64,000 bases of DNA from assembly GCA_964472015.1 (NCBI GenBank), contig CAYYIP010000004.1, forward strand, positions 1 through 64,000. Direction: 5' to 3'. Each line of letters starts with the position of its first letter. Position 1 is the first letter of the stretch. Below are positions 43,395 through 50,776 of the stretch, in pieces. Below the pieces are notes generated by a model, which made no database searches, was not told the origin of the DNA, and saw nothing but the letters and a program-made list of their open reading frames with translations. Made by a program: the position numbers and the translations under genes. The stretch is from JAAYTD01 sp964472015 (lineage in GTDB: Bacteria > Bacteroidota > Ignavibacteria > Kapaibacteriales > UBA2268).

Positions 43395-44069
43395 TTACTT
43401 ATTATTATTTATATTTTTTAAAGTTGTTTTCATTTCTTTATAGGACATTTGACCTTCTGCGGTAGGATAATTATCATAGCAATACATAAAAGGTGCTCCC
43501 AATTCTAAAGCTCGAATTCTTGCAAATGGATATTTAGATATCATTGGAATAATAATAAGTTTGCCATTTAGTTCTTTATTTTTTTCATATAAAGAAAATA
43601 ATATATTTGTATCATTAATAGAATTACATTTTACTGCGATTTTATAAAAATCAGCTTTAAAAAGCATCATTTTATTTATTTCGTCTTGTATTTTTTGAAT
43701 ATTTACAAGCGGTTCATATTGATGATATGATATAATTATTTGTTTTTTTATTATTTTTATTTTGTCTATAAGTTCTATAAAATTAGCTTTAAAATTTACA
43801 GATGAAATTGGGATATCAAATATATTGGCTCCACAATTTACAACTTCCATTAATTTAAATAATCTATCTCTATCAGGATTAGTACTAATTATATTATTAC
43901 AAGAAATAATAACTTTTTTAGTAAAAGAAATAAGTTCTACTAATTCATATATATTATAATTTAATTTATCAATACATAATTCTACAAAATCATACTTTTT
44001 TATTATTTCTATAACTTCTTTATAAGGTCCATTATTAATACTTACACATAATATATTATTTATTTCCAT
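43395..44069 (-). CDS. aroD: 3-dehydroquinate dehydratase, type I
   Basis: This enzyme dehydrates 3-dehydroquinate to 3-dehydroshikimate through a Schiff-base lysine, the step directly before AroE. The 224-residue protein has the catalytic histidine in ISYHQYE (His116), the Schiff-base lysine in FYKIAVKC (Lys143) and the closing loop PTAEGQMSY (about 202-210). It overlaps the end of fabD by 14 bases and leads into the aroE-aroK fusion, so three shikimate activities are made from one operon. Confidence 0.9.
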   Translation of the reverse strand: MEINNILCVSINNGPYKEVIEIIKKYDFVELCIDKLNYNIYELVELISFTKKVIISCNNIISTNPDRDRLFKLMEVVNCGANIFDIPISSVNFKANFIELIDKIKIIKKQIIISYHQYEPLVNIQKIQDEINKMMLFKADFYKIAVKCNSINDTNILFSLYEKNKELNGKLIIIPMISKYPFARIRALELGAPFMYCYDNYPTAEGQMSYKEMKTTLKNINNNK

Positions 44070-44997
44070 ATTTATTATTAAATATTTCTAGATGTTCTAA
44101 CTTATCAATTCCGGATGTTTCAATATTATCTAATATTCTTTTAACTAGTCCTTGCAATACTTGTCCTGGTCCAAGTTCAATAAAATTTGTTATTCCATCG
44201 GAGTTCATTTTTGTAATTAACTGTGTCCATTTTACAGGTGAAGTTAATTGTTTAGTTAAAGATTCACGTAATTCATCTGCTTTTATTAAAGGTTTTGCAT
44301 ATACGTTAGAATATACTGGAAATTTTGCATCTTCAAATTTTGTAGAATTAATAGCTTCTGTTAGTTTTTTTTGTGCAGGCATCATTAAAGGTGAATGGAA
44401 AGCACCACTTACTACTAATTCTTTAACTATCTTAGCTCCTGCTTGTTTAAATAATTCTACATTATTTCTTAGGAAATCAGCAGAGCCTGAAACAACAACT
44501 TGTCCCGGTGAATTAAAATTAGCGGGGACTACTATATTTTCTTTTGAAGTAGCATTTAATTCCTCACAAACCTGAATAACTTTTTCATCTTGAAGACCTA
44601 TAATAGCAAACATAGTACCTTTAGTAGTTTCACCTGCATCAAACATTAATTGACCACGTAAAGATACAAGTTTAAGGGCGTCTTCAAATTTAAGAACTCC
44701 TGCAATACATAAAGCTGCATATTCACCTATAGAATGGCCAGCAGTTGCAACGAAGTCTATTTTATTTTGAATTAATTTAAAAGCAGCTAATGAGTGTATA
44801 AATATTGCTGGTTGCGTATATCTTGTTTCTTTTAAACGTTCAATAGGGCCATTAAAATAAATATCTGAAAGAGAATAACCAACGATTTTATCTGATTCGT
44901 TAATCAATTCAGATATATATTGATATTCATTTGCTAAATCTTTTAGCATACCTACATATTGAGAACCTTGACCGGAACATAAAAGTGCTGTTTTCAT
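44056..44997 (-). CDS. fabD: Malonyl-CoA:ACP transacylase
   Basis: FabD moves malonyl from CoA to acyl-carrier protein for fatty-acid synthesis. The 313-residue protein has the oxyanion loop CSGQGSQYVGM, the nucleophile elbow GHSIGEYAAL with Ser89, and the catalytic histidine in SGAFHSPLM near residue 201. It is the first gene of the fabD-aroD-aroEK-41606 operon. No other fab gene is present. Confidence 0.95.
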   Translation of the reverse strand: MKTALLCSGQGSQYVGMLKDLANEYQYISELINESDKIVGYSLSDIYFNGPIERLKETRYTQPAIFIHSLAAFKLIQNKIDFVATAGHSIGEYAALCIAGVLKFEDALKLVSLRGQLMFDAGETTKGTMFAIIGLQDEKVIQVCEELNATSKENIVVPANFNSPGQVVVSGSADFLRNNVELFKQAGAKIVKELVVSGAFHSPLMMPAQKKLTEAINSTKFEDAKFPVYSNVYAKPLIKADELRESLTKQLTSPVKWTQLITKMNSDGITNFIELGPGQVLQGLVKRILDNIETSGIDKLEHLEIFNNKYGNK

Positions 44998-45345
44998 TTT
45001 AATTTTAACCTTAATTTATAAAATATTTTTGTCATTTATATTATAATTATGAAATATCTTAAAAATACGAAGTAAATTATAATTTTGTTTAATTTTAAAA
45101 ATAAAAACAATAGAAAAATTAAAAAACTATTTTTATAAATATAATATTAATTTTTTATTTGGTAATTTTATTTTTTATTATTAATTTTGTAATTCCTAAA
45201 TATTTGTATATATATAGTAAATTAATATAATTAAAATATTTATTAATTAAAAATATTTTAACATATAATAACATTTTTAATATTTAAAAAATTAAGTATT
45301 AAAATTAAAATAAGATTATAATTTTTAATAGGAGATATAAATAAG
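44998..45345. other. Divergent intergenic region fabD / rpmB
   Basis: These 348 bases hold the promoters of both genes, but no exact TAnnTTTG box at a convincing distance. AAATATTTGTATA near 45197 is the nearest match for rpmB. GGAG stands 5-15 bases before the rpmB start. I see no reading frame and no stable RNA. Confidence 0.5.
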
Positions 45346-45570
45346 ATGTCAAAGAGATGTGAATTAACTGGAGTTGGTCCAGTATATGGGAATTCAGTAT
45401 CACACGCACATAATAAAACAAGAAGACGTTTTTTGCCTAATTTACATACTAAAAGGATTTGGGTTCCTGAAGAAGAACGTTGGGTAGTTATAAAAGCAAC
45501 TGCAAGAGCTTTTAGAACATTAGATAAAAAAGGCTATACTGCTATGATGAAAGAGATAAAGAAGAAATAA
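45346..45570 (+). CDS. rpmB: 50S ribosomal protein L28
   Basis: L28 is a 74-residue large-subunit protein. The start SKRCELTGVGPVYGNSVSHA and the segment HNKTRRRFLPNLHTKRIWV are family hallmarks. No rpmG follows, although L28 and L33 are often paired. GGAG precedes the start. Confidence 0.96.
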   Translation: MSKRCELTGVGPVYGNSVSHAHNKTRRRFLPNLHTKRIWVPEEERWVVIKATARAFRTLDKKGYTAMMKEIKKK

Positions 45571-45590
45571 TATTTCTTTATGAAAATTGT

Positions 45591-45627
45591 AAAAAGGTAA
45601 CTCAGATATTGATGTTACCTTTTTTAT
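45591..45627 (+). terminator. Intrinsic terminator after rpmB
   Basis: The stem AAAAAGGTAAC / GTTACCTTTTT has a 12-base loop and a T-run, 21 bases after the stop codon. Confidence 0.9.
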
Positions 45628-45701
45628 TATATATTTAAATAAGCAAAATAATATATTTAAATAAAAATATATCTTCACACAAACAAAAATTATAAAAACA
45701 A

Positions 45702-47882
45702 ATGAATTCTTACTTTTTAGATATATCAGGCAACTATTTTTTATTAGCATTACTTTTTATAGTTAGTATTGCTATCTCAATATTTTCATATAGAAATACT
45801 ATTCCTGTAATAGATAAAAGTTCAAAAATAGCATTAATTACATTAAGAAGTATTGCATTATGCTTAATTATATTTGCTATATTTGAACCTGTTTTTACAA
45901 AAATTAATGTGTTAAAAAAATCAGCACAACTTGCAGTTCTTTTAGATGATACACAATCATTATCTATAAAAAGTAAAAATAATACAAAAGAACAATATAG
46001 AAAATTATTATCTAATATAAATTTTTCAAAATTAGATACAAATGTAGTTTTTTATAAATTTTCAGATAAAACATTTTTGATAAATAATTTTAATTTTGAT
46101 TCTTTAAAATTAAAAGGAACTGCAACGGATATATCACAAGCATTATATCATATAACTAGTAAGGCAGAAGAGAATAATACACGTGCTATATTATTAATTA
46201 CAGATGGAGCGTTTAATACAGGTTCAAATCCTATATTTGAAGCAGAAAACTTTGCTAATCCTGTATATACGATAGGGATAGGAGATACAAATGAAGCAAA
46301 AGATATATCAATAATATCATTATTAACAAATGAAATTGCTTATATAGATAATTCGATTCCTATAAATATAAATTTTAAATCAAATGGTTTTTCAAATAAA
46401 AATATCAAATTAACTTTATTTGATAATAAAACAAAAATAGCGGAACAGAATTTTACTTTAAGTGAAGAAACTAAAAATTATGCTGCAAATTTTGAATATA
46501 AACCTACAATAGAAGGGATACATAAAATAACTGCAAAAGTAACAGAATTAGACGGTGAAATTACTACTAAAAATAATATATTATCTACTTTTATTAAGGT
46601 ATTAAAAAATAAAAGAGTTATAGCTATGTTTGCAGGGTCACCGAATCCAGATTTTGCTTTTATAAAAAGAACATTAAAAGAAGAAAAAGGGATAGAAATA
46701 AAAGAATTTGTACAAAAATATTCAAGTGAATTTTATATAAATCCAACGGAACAACAGTTATCAAATGTAGATATGTTTATATTTAATAATTTTCCTATTA
46801 GTTCTACTCCAAATCAGATACTTAATATTATAAATACAGAATTAAATAAGGGGAAACCTTTATTTTTTGTTGCGGGACTTACTACTGATTATAGTAAATT
46901 AAAAATTATACAAGATCATTTACCTTTTACATTACTATCTACAAAACAAAGAGAATTTACGATTGTACCTAATATAAATATAAAAGCTTTATCAAATCCA
47001 TTATTAAGAGTAACGGGAACTGATAGTGATATTGATTTATGGAACAATTTACCACCATTATTTAAAACAGAGACATTTGTAAAAGTAAAACCGGAAAGTG
47101 AAGTAATATCTACAATAAAGGTAAATAACATAGCTTTGAATGATCCACTTATAATTACAAGAGATTTTCAAAATAAAAAAACAGTTGCTATTCTAGGATA
47201 TGGTTTATATCGTTGGAAATTACAAGGTTATGCAAATGAATTAGCAAAGGGATTAAAAGATACACCTGATTTATTTGCAACATTGATAAATAATACATTT
47301 AGGTGGTTATCGATATATGAAAAGCATAAAACAGTAAATGTACGTACAACAAAAAAGCATTACAATCAAAATGAAAAAGTTGAATTTTTAGCAGAGGTAT
47401 ATGATAAAGCTTTTGTGCCTATTGATAATGCTGAAGTTTCTATAGATATAAAATCAACTGATGAGACACGGAATATATTACTAACGTCAATAGGAAGTGG
47501 ACGTTATTATGGAATAGTAGAAGGGTTATCAAAAGGTGATTATTATTTTGATGCAAATGTAAAAGATGAAAGTAGAAAAATTGGAAGTGATAACGGAAGA
47601 TTTACTATAGGTGAAATATCGATAGAATTTCAAAACTTAAAACAAAATACTGATTTATTAAATACTATTGCTTATAGAACAAACGGGAAATTCTATAATG
47701 CAAACAATAAAAAAGAAATTGAGAATATAATTGATGATATAATAAAAAACGATAATTTTAAGACTAAACCAATTACATTAAGGAATGAGTTGCATATATG
47801 GAATTGGATATGGTTATTATTAATAGCAATATTTTGTCTTGCAATAGAATGGTTTTTAAGAAAAAGGAAAGGATTATTGTAA
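45702..47882 (+). CDS. VWA-like integral membrane protein
   Basis: This 726-residue protein has two N-terminal membrane helices (about 11-28 and 44-62). A von Willebrand A-type domain follows, whose metal site reads LLDDTQSLS (Asp82, Thr84, Ser86: the D-x-T/S-x-S form) and which continues with AILLITDGAFNTG. Beta-rich periplasmic regions, including an Ig-like part near 540-610, come next. A last helix (about 702-722) is followed by a short basic tail. The layout matches BatA-type and glutamine-amidotransferase-like VWA membrane proteins of unknown role. The gene stands 66 bases before the SMR exporter. Confidence 0.75.
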   Translation: MNSYFLDISGNYFLLALLFIVSIAISIFSYRNTIPVIDKSSKIALITLRSIALCLIIFAIFEPVFTKINVLKKSAQLAVLLDDTQSLSIKSKNNTKEQYRKLLSNINFSKLDTNVVFYKFSDKTFLINNFNFDSLKLKGTATDISQALYHITSKAEENNTRAILLITDGAFNTGSNPIFEAENFANPVYTIGIGDTNEAKDISIISLLTNEIAYIDNSIPININFKSNGFSNKNIKLTLFDNKTKIAEQNFTLSEETKNYAANFEYKPTIEGIHKITAKVTELDGEITTKNNILSTFIKVLKNKRVIAMFAGSPNPDFAFIKRTLKEEKGIEIKEFVQKYSSEFYINPTEQQLSNVDMFIFNNFPISSTPNQILNIINTELNKGKPLFFVAGLTTDYSKLKIIQDHLPFTLLSTKQREFTIVPNINIKALSNPLLRVTGTDSDIDLWNNLPPLFKTETFVKVKPESEVISTIKVNNIALNDPLIITRDFQNKKTVAILGYGLYRWKLQGYANELAKGLKDTPDLFATLINNTFRWLSIYEKHKTVNVRTTKKHYNQNEKVEFLAEVYDKAFVPIDNAEVSIDIKSTDETRNILLTSIGSGRYYGIVEGLSKGDYYFDANVKDESRKIGSDNGRFTIGEISIEFQNLKQNTDLLNTIAYRTNGKFYNANNKKEIENIIDDIIKNDNFKTKPITLRNELHIWNWIWLLLIAIFCLAIEWFLRKRKGLL

Positions 47883-47947
47883 TTTATATAATAAGGGATT
47901 AATAAGTAGAAAATAAGCATAATTAAAAATTAAAGAGTAATTAAATA

Positions 47948-48268
47948 ATGAGTTGGTTATATTTATTTATTGCATCAATATTTGAAATGGGATGGCCATT
48001 AGGTTTTAAATTATCAAATGAAATTTCAAATAAAAAAATATTTTGGATTATAATTGCGTTTAGTTCAATGGCAATAAGTAGTTTTTTCTTATGGTTAGCG
48101 CAACGTGAAATACCTATTAGTACTGCATATATAATTTGGACAGGTGTAGGTGCTGTTGGGACTTTTATTATAGGTATAATATTTTTTAACGATTCTGCTA
48201 GTTTGATAAGATTATTTTTTGCTTTTTTAATTATGGTAGGAATTATTGGATTAAAAATTATTCATTAA
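47948..48268 (+). CDS. Small multidrug resistance (SMR) exporter, Gdx/SugE-like
   Basis: This 106-residue four-helix inner-membrane protein works as a dual-topology dimer that exchanges protons for cations. The essential glutamate is Glu13 in IFEMGWPLGFKLS, and the third helix carries AYIIWTGVGAVGT, which fits the Gdx/SugE guanidinium-export branch better than EmrE. No guanidine riboswitch is evident upstream. The next 815 bases contain no gene other than the structured RNA pair. Confidence 0.9.
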   Translation: MSWLYLFIASIFEMGWPLGFKLSNEISNKKIFWIIIAFSSMAISSFFLWLAQREIPISTAYIIWTGVGAVGTFIIGIIFFNDSASLIRLFFAFLIMVGIIGLKIIH

Positions 48269-48285
48269 TTTTTAAAGTTTTTTAT

Positions 48286-48293
48286 TATATTTG
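48286..48293 (+). promoter_or_regulatory. TATATTTG promoter box of RNA copy 1
   Basis: TTATTATATTTG is shared exactly with the box before RNA copy 2 at 48771-48778. It sits immediately upstream of the conserved RNA region. A -33 element is not clear here. Confidence 0.6.
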
Positions 48294-48297
48294 TAAT

Positions 48298-48515
48298 ATA
48301 TTTCTTTTCATATTACATTGAAATATAAAAATTAATATATAAAAGCATTTGCTTTATTCTTTGCAGTCAGAAAATTTGGCGATTTAAAGATTGTATATAA
48401 AGAATAGGTTAAATGTTCACGAGTAAATGCGTGAACCTTAACTAATCTCTATATACAAGGTTATGCCAAATACCTCTGACAGCGGGAAACGTTAAGTTTC
48501 ACGCTCTTTTTATTT
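48298..48515 (+). ncRNA. Structured RNA, copy 1 of a tandem pair
   Basis: No reading frame fits this region. A small 5' hairpin (GTAATAT / ATATTAC) is followed by a rod from 48366 to 48480. Its paired segments are GTCAGA / TCTGAC, ATTTGGC / GCCAAAT, TTGTATATA / TATATACAA, TA-G-GTTAA / TTAACTA and GTTCACG / CGTGAAC. A 10/6-base internal loop lies between the second and third helices. The terminator stem AGCG-GAAAC / GTTTC-CGCT and a T-run end it at about 48515. A rod with one large bubble recalls 6S RNA, but it is shorter than usual. The 5' end is inferred from the promoter box. Confidence 0.8.
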
Positions 48516-48748
48516 TAAAAATTTTATAGATTATTTTATTTAACAAAAGTATAATTTTTATAATTTAATTTGTTTTTCGAAAACGTCTTTTATAGTATTT
48601 TATTAGATATTTAATATAAAGTTTAAGATATAAAACAATTTCTGATTCAGATTATAATTTATGCAAAGGGAAGATATTGATAGATATATTAATGTTAAAT
48701 AAGTTAAAAATTATGGAGAATTAATTTGTAAAATTTGTAATTTTTTTA

Positions 48749-48778
48749 TTGTATTTATATATATTTTTATTATATTTG
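48749..48778 (+). promoter_or_regulatory. TTG / TATATTTG promoter of RNA copy 2
   Basis: TTG at 48749-48751 and TATATTTG at 48771-48778 are 19 bases apart, an ideal Bacteroidota -33/-7 pair. The flanking TTATTATATTTG equals that of copy 1. The DNA between copy 1 and this promoter (48516-48748) holds nothing recognisable beyond very short frames. Confidence 0.7.
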
Positions 48779-48783
48779 CACAA

Positions 48784-49037
48784 GATATTTCTTAGTTGTA
48801 TTATATAATACAACTAAGAAACATAAAAATTAATATATTATAATAATTTTTATTCTTAGCGGTCAGAAAATTTGGCGATTTAAAGATTGTGTATAAAGAA
48901 TAAAGGTTAAAAGTTTACTAGCATTGTGTGAACTTTTTAATTATTTTCATATTCTCTTATCTCTACACATCATCAGGTTATCCCAAATAAATATCTCTAC
49001 CTCTGATCTCTGTAAAATGTTAAGTTTCACGTTTTTT
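48784..49037 (+). ncRNA. Structured RNA, copy 2 of a tandem pair
   Basis: It shares with copy 1 the segment from GGTCAGAAAATTTGGCG through AAAGATTGT (48861-48890) and the motif GTTAAGTTTCACG at the end. The rod is kept. GGTCAGA pairs TCTGATC with a G-U, ATTTGG pairs CCAAAT, and TGTGTA pairs TACACA where copy 1 has TGTATA / TATACA, a compensatory change. The apical arm is replaced by a longer stem around TTAAAAGTTTAC / GTGAACTTTTTAA. The 5' hairpin has become a perfect 34-base palindrome (48788-48821). The terminator stem is weaker than in copy 1 but the T-run is intact. Confidence 0.78.
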
Positions 49038-49083
49038 TTATTTTAAAATTAAAAATACTTATCAATCTAAAAATATAATTAAA

Positions 49084-49364
49084 ATGGATAAAAAATAACT
49101 GCTTCACGAGTATCAAAAGGAAATAAATTATTTCCTCCGTCAATTACAATTGAAGATGATGGATTAAGAATTAACTTTCCAGGTCTTTTTAGTGGGAAAG
49201 AAGAATTTGTTTTATATGAAGATATTTCTTCTATTTCTTTTGATGCACCTATGGTTGGGTTTACAAAATTAAATTTAAACATAAGAGGACAAATTATTAC
49301 TATTGAAGGATTTTATAAAAATGACGCAAAAGAAATAAAGAATGTTTGGGAACAAAAAACGTAA
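49084..49364 (+). pseudogene. Frameshifted small gene (PH-domain-like product)
   Basis: ATG at 49084 is followed by MDKK and a stop at 49096. From there the +1 frame runs open to 49364 and reads like a real protein (SITIEDDGLRINFPGLF, EEFVLYEDISSISF, IRGQIITIEGFY, IKNVWEQKT), a strand-rich pattern like small bacterial PH domains. One extra A in the run of six at 49090-49095 would join MDKK to ITASRVSKG and give about 93 residues. So it is a fresh pseudogene, a slippage-controlled gene or a sequencing error. A later in-frame ATG would give only 37 residues. Confidence 0.65.
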
Positions 49365-49377
49365 ATAAAAATAGAAA

Positions 49378-49412
49378 GACGCCGAAAAATTAGTAAATCA
49401 CTATTAGAGTAG
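49378..49412 (+). repeat. Shared upstream element, copy A
   Basis: GACGCCGAAAAA ... TTAGAGTAG resembles the element at 49624-49660 (GAAGCCGAAAAA ... TTAGAGTAG). Each lies 28-45 bases before the start codon of a Cys-rich micropeptide. It may be a promoter, a regulator site or a leader segment. Confidence 0.55.
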
Positions 49413-49456
49413 ATAATAAATAAAATAATTAATAATAAATAATAAAGGAGTATATA

Positions 49457-49570
49457 ATGTCATCAAAATGTAACTGGTGTTGCAAAGAATATAATGGGAA
49501 GGGATTTATTGGTTGTTGTTGTGAAATGTGCTACAAAGAGAAAGAGAAAAACGGCACAGATAATAAATAA
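49457..49570 (+). CDS. Cys-rich micropeptide 1
   Basis: This 37-residue peptide has eight cysteines or near-ligands in the order CNWCC at residues 5-9 and GCCCEMC at 19-25, separated by EYNGKGFI, followed by a charged tail. The pattern C-x2-C ... C-x3-C suggests a tiny zinc ribbon or treble-clef knuckle. AAAGGAG 6 bases before the ATG is one of the strongest ribosome sites in the window, which argues that this short frame is translated. Micropeptide 2, 231 bases downstream, is a clear paralogue. Confidence 0.72.
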   Translation: MSSKCNWCCKEYNGKGFIGCCCEMCYKEKEKNGTDNK

Positions 49571-49611
49571 TAACTTTAATCTATATTAAATTATTTATAA
49601 ATATAAAACAA

Positions 49612-49695
49612 ATGAAACCAAAGGAAGCCGAAAAAAATTTGGGAGCAATTGTTAGAGTAGGCTATAACAACAAATTTGGAGGATATAATGGCTAG
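49612..49695 (+). CDS. Possible 27-residue leader peptide
   Basis: ATG at 49612 opens MKPKEAEKNLGAIVRVGYNN and ends in TAG overlapping the ATG of micropeptide 2. It covers the second copy of the shared upstream element, so the apparent frame may be chance and the conserved part may be regulatory DNA or RNA. No good ribosome site is visible. Confidence 0.25.
   Translation: MKPKEAEKNLGAIVRVGYNNKFGGYNG
49624..49660 (+). repeat. Shared upstream element, copy B
   Basis: The second copy of the 35-37 base element that precedes the Cys-rich micropeptides (see 49378-49412). Both ends are conserved and the middle has drifted. Confidence 0.55.
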
Positions 49696-49792
49696 AAAAT
49701 GCGATTGGTGTGGTAAAGAATTTACTGGTTCTAGTGTTTATGGTTGCTGCTGCAGAAAATGCTATGAAGAATATAAAAACAGCAGAAAATAA
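49688..49792 (+). CDS. Cys-rich micropeptide 2
   Basis: This 34-residue paralogue of micropeptide 1 reads MARKCDWCGKEFTGSSVYGC followed by CCRKCYEEY and a basic end. The shared core C-x-W-C-x-KE-(F/Y)-x6-GCCC-x2-C fits a one-zinc knuckle. GGAGG at 49678-49682, 5 bases before the ATG, is again a strong ribosome site. Most changes are between codons for similar residues, and the cysteines are all kept except the third of CNWCC. A terminator follows. Confidence 0.72.
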   Translation: MARKCDWCGKEFTGSSVYGCCCRKCYEEYKNSRK

Positions 49793-49813
49793 AATTTTTC
49801 TTTACTGTTTTAT

Positions 49814-49846
49814 AAGGGTAGTTTTTGCTGCCCTTCTTTTAATTTT
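49814..49846 (+). terminator. Terminator after Cys micropeptide 2
   Basis: The stem AAGGGTAG / CTGCCCTT (one G-U) with a T-rich loop is followed by CTTTTAATTTTT. It is 21 bases after the stop codon. Confidence 0.8.
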
Positions 49847-49982
49847 TAAAGTATATTTCAATAACATATTAATAAAATATGGTTTATTAAAACTAATATA
49901 AATTTGAAAATAATTTTTTAAAATGATGTAAATTTAATAGATTAGGCCAGAAAGGCTGAAAAAACAAAAAATATCAAGAAAA

Positions 49983-50072
49983 ATGGGAATTCCTTTAACA
50001 CGTCAAGGTAGACAACGTGCAGTTGGTTCTATATTTATAAATACAATTTTAGATAATAGCAAAAAAGAATAA
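49983..50072 (+). CDS. Possible 29-residue basic micropeptide
   Basis: ATG at 49983 opens MGIPLTRQGRQRAVGSIFIN and ends NSKKE. The frame remains open upstream to 49941. It has no good ribosome site. The amino-acid pattern (basic turn, then a short helix) looks protein-like, so it may be the remnant of a longer gene. An upstream GGCCAGAAAGGCTGAAAA loosely recalls the element before the Cys micropeptides. Confidence 0.3.
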   Translation: MGIPLTRQGRQRAVGSIFINTILDNSKKE

Positions 50073-50188
50073 AATAAAAATAAAAGTATTTATAAATTAA
50101 TAATTACTTATTAGGTTAATTTATTAAGACTATAATACTTAATTAATGTTATGTTAAATAAATTTTTAATATTTAGGAGAAAAAAAGT

Positions 50189-50641
50189 ATGAAGAAAAAA
50201 AGTATGAAGAAGACACAGGAAGAAAAGTCTTTTCTTAATCTGGCTGGTGAATATGGAGTTTGTGCTGAATTAAATAAAAGGAATATTTTTTCCAGTATAA
50301 CTTATGGAAACCATAAGGCCGCTGATATTATTATTTTCAAGGATGATAAAATATTTCGTATAGAAGTAAAAACAAGTACAACCAAAAAAGTTGTAACTGG
50401 CTTTTTTCAAAAATATGTTTCTAAAGATCAAAAACCTGCACCAGATTTTTGGGTACTTGTACATATTGATACTGAAACTTTTATATCAAGTTTTTATGTG
50501 CTTTCTCATATTGAAATGGGTGATGAACAAATGATATCAGATAAAAAGGAAAGTTGGTCGCTTACTAAAGGTGTAGACAACATAGAATTTTCACGGTTAG
50601 AAAAATATAAAGATAAATGGGATAAATTGTTAAATAGTTAA
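50189..50641 (+). CDS. PD-(D/E)XK nuclease-like protein
   Basis: This 150-residue protein contains the restriction-nuclease-fold signature AADIIIFKDD ... FRIEVKTS (Asp near residue 49, E-x-K near 60-62). It is preceded by a helix GEYGVCAELNKRNIF, with the usual N-terminal glutamate, and followed by a beta-rich part (PDFWVLVHID). This arrangement occurs in group I intron-type, Hjc-like and other small endonucleases. No methylase or partner adjoins it, so it is not an obvious restriction system. AGGAGA stands 9 bases before the start. It belongs to the accessory stretch from 48.3 kb. Confidence 0.7.
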   Translation: MKKKSMKKTQEEKSFLNLAGEYGVCAELNKRNIFSSITYGNHKAADIIIFKDDKIFRIEVKTSTTKKVVTGFFQKYVSKDQKPAPDFWVLVHIDTETFISSFYVLSHIEMGDEQMISDKKESWSLTKGVDNIEFSRLEKYKDKWDKLLNS

Positions 50642-50696
50642 AAAGTTTTTAATATTAAGTAAAAAATATTAATATTAAATTTAGATATTAAAACCA

Positions 50697-50740
50697 AAGG
50701 ATAGTACATTATAACACATTATATTTGCTATCCTTATTTT
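50697..50740. terminator. Bidirectional terminator nuclease / mgsA
   Basis: The stem AAGGATAG / CTATCCTT encloses a 23-base loop and is followed by TATTTTAAT. It sits between convergent genes. Confidence 0.6.
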
Positions 50741-50776
50741 AATATTTATATTAAATTACCTAAATTTATTTCTAGG

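Noticed and set aside
48366..48480. Copy 1 RNA as SRP (4.5S) RNA
   Set aside because: The size and rod shape fit, but the apical GGAA tetraloop and the AGCAGCC segment that bind Ffh are absent.
49710..49901. 63-residue frame starting at GTG
   Set aside because: It overlaps Cys micropeptide 2 in another frame, crosses the terminator and has no ribosome site.
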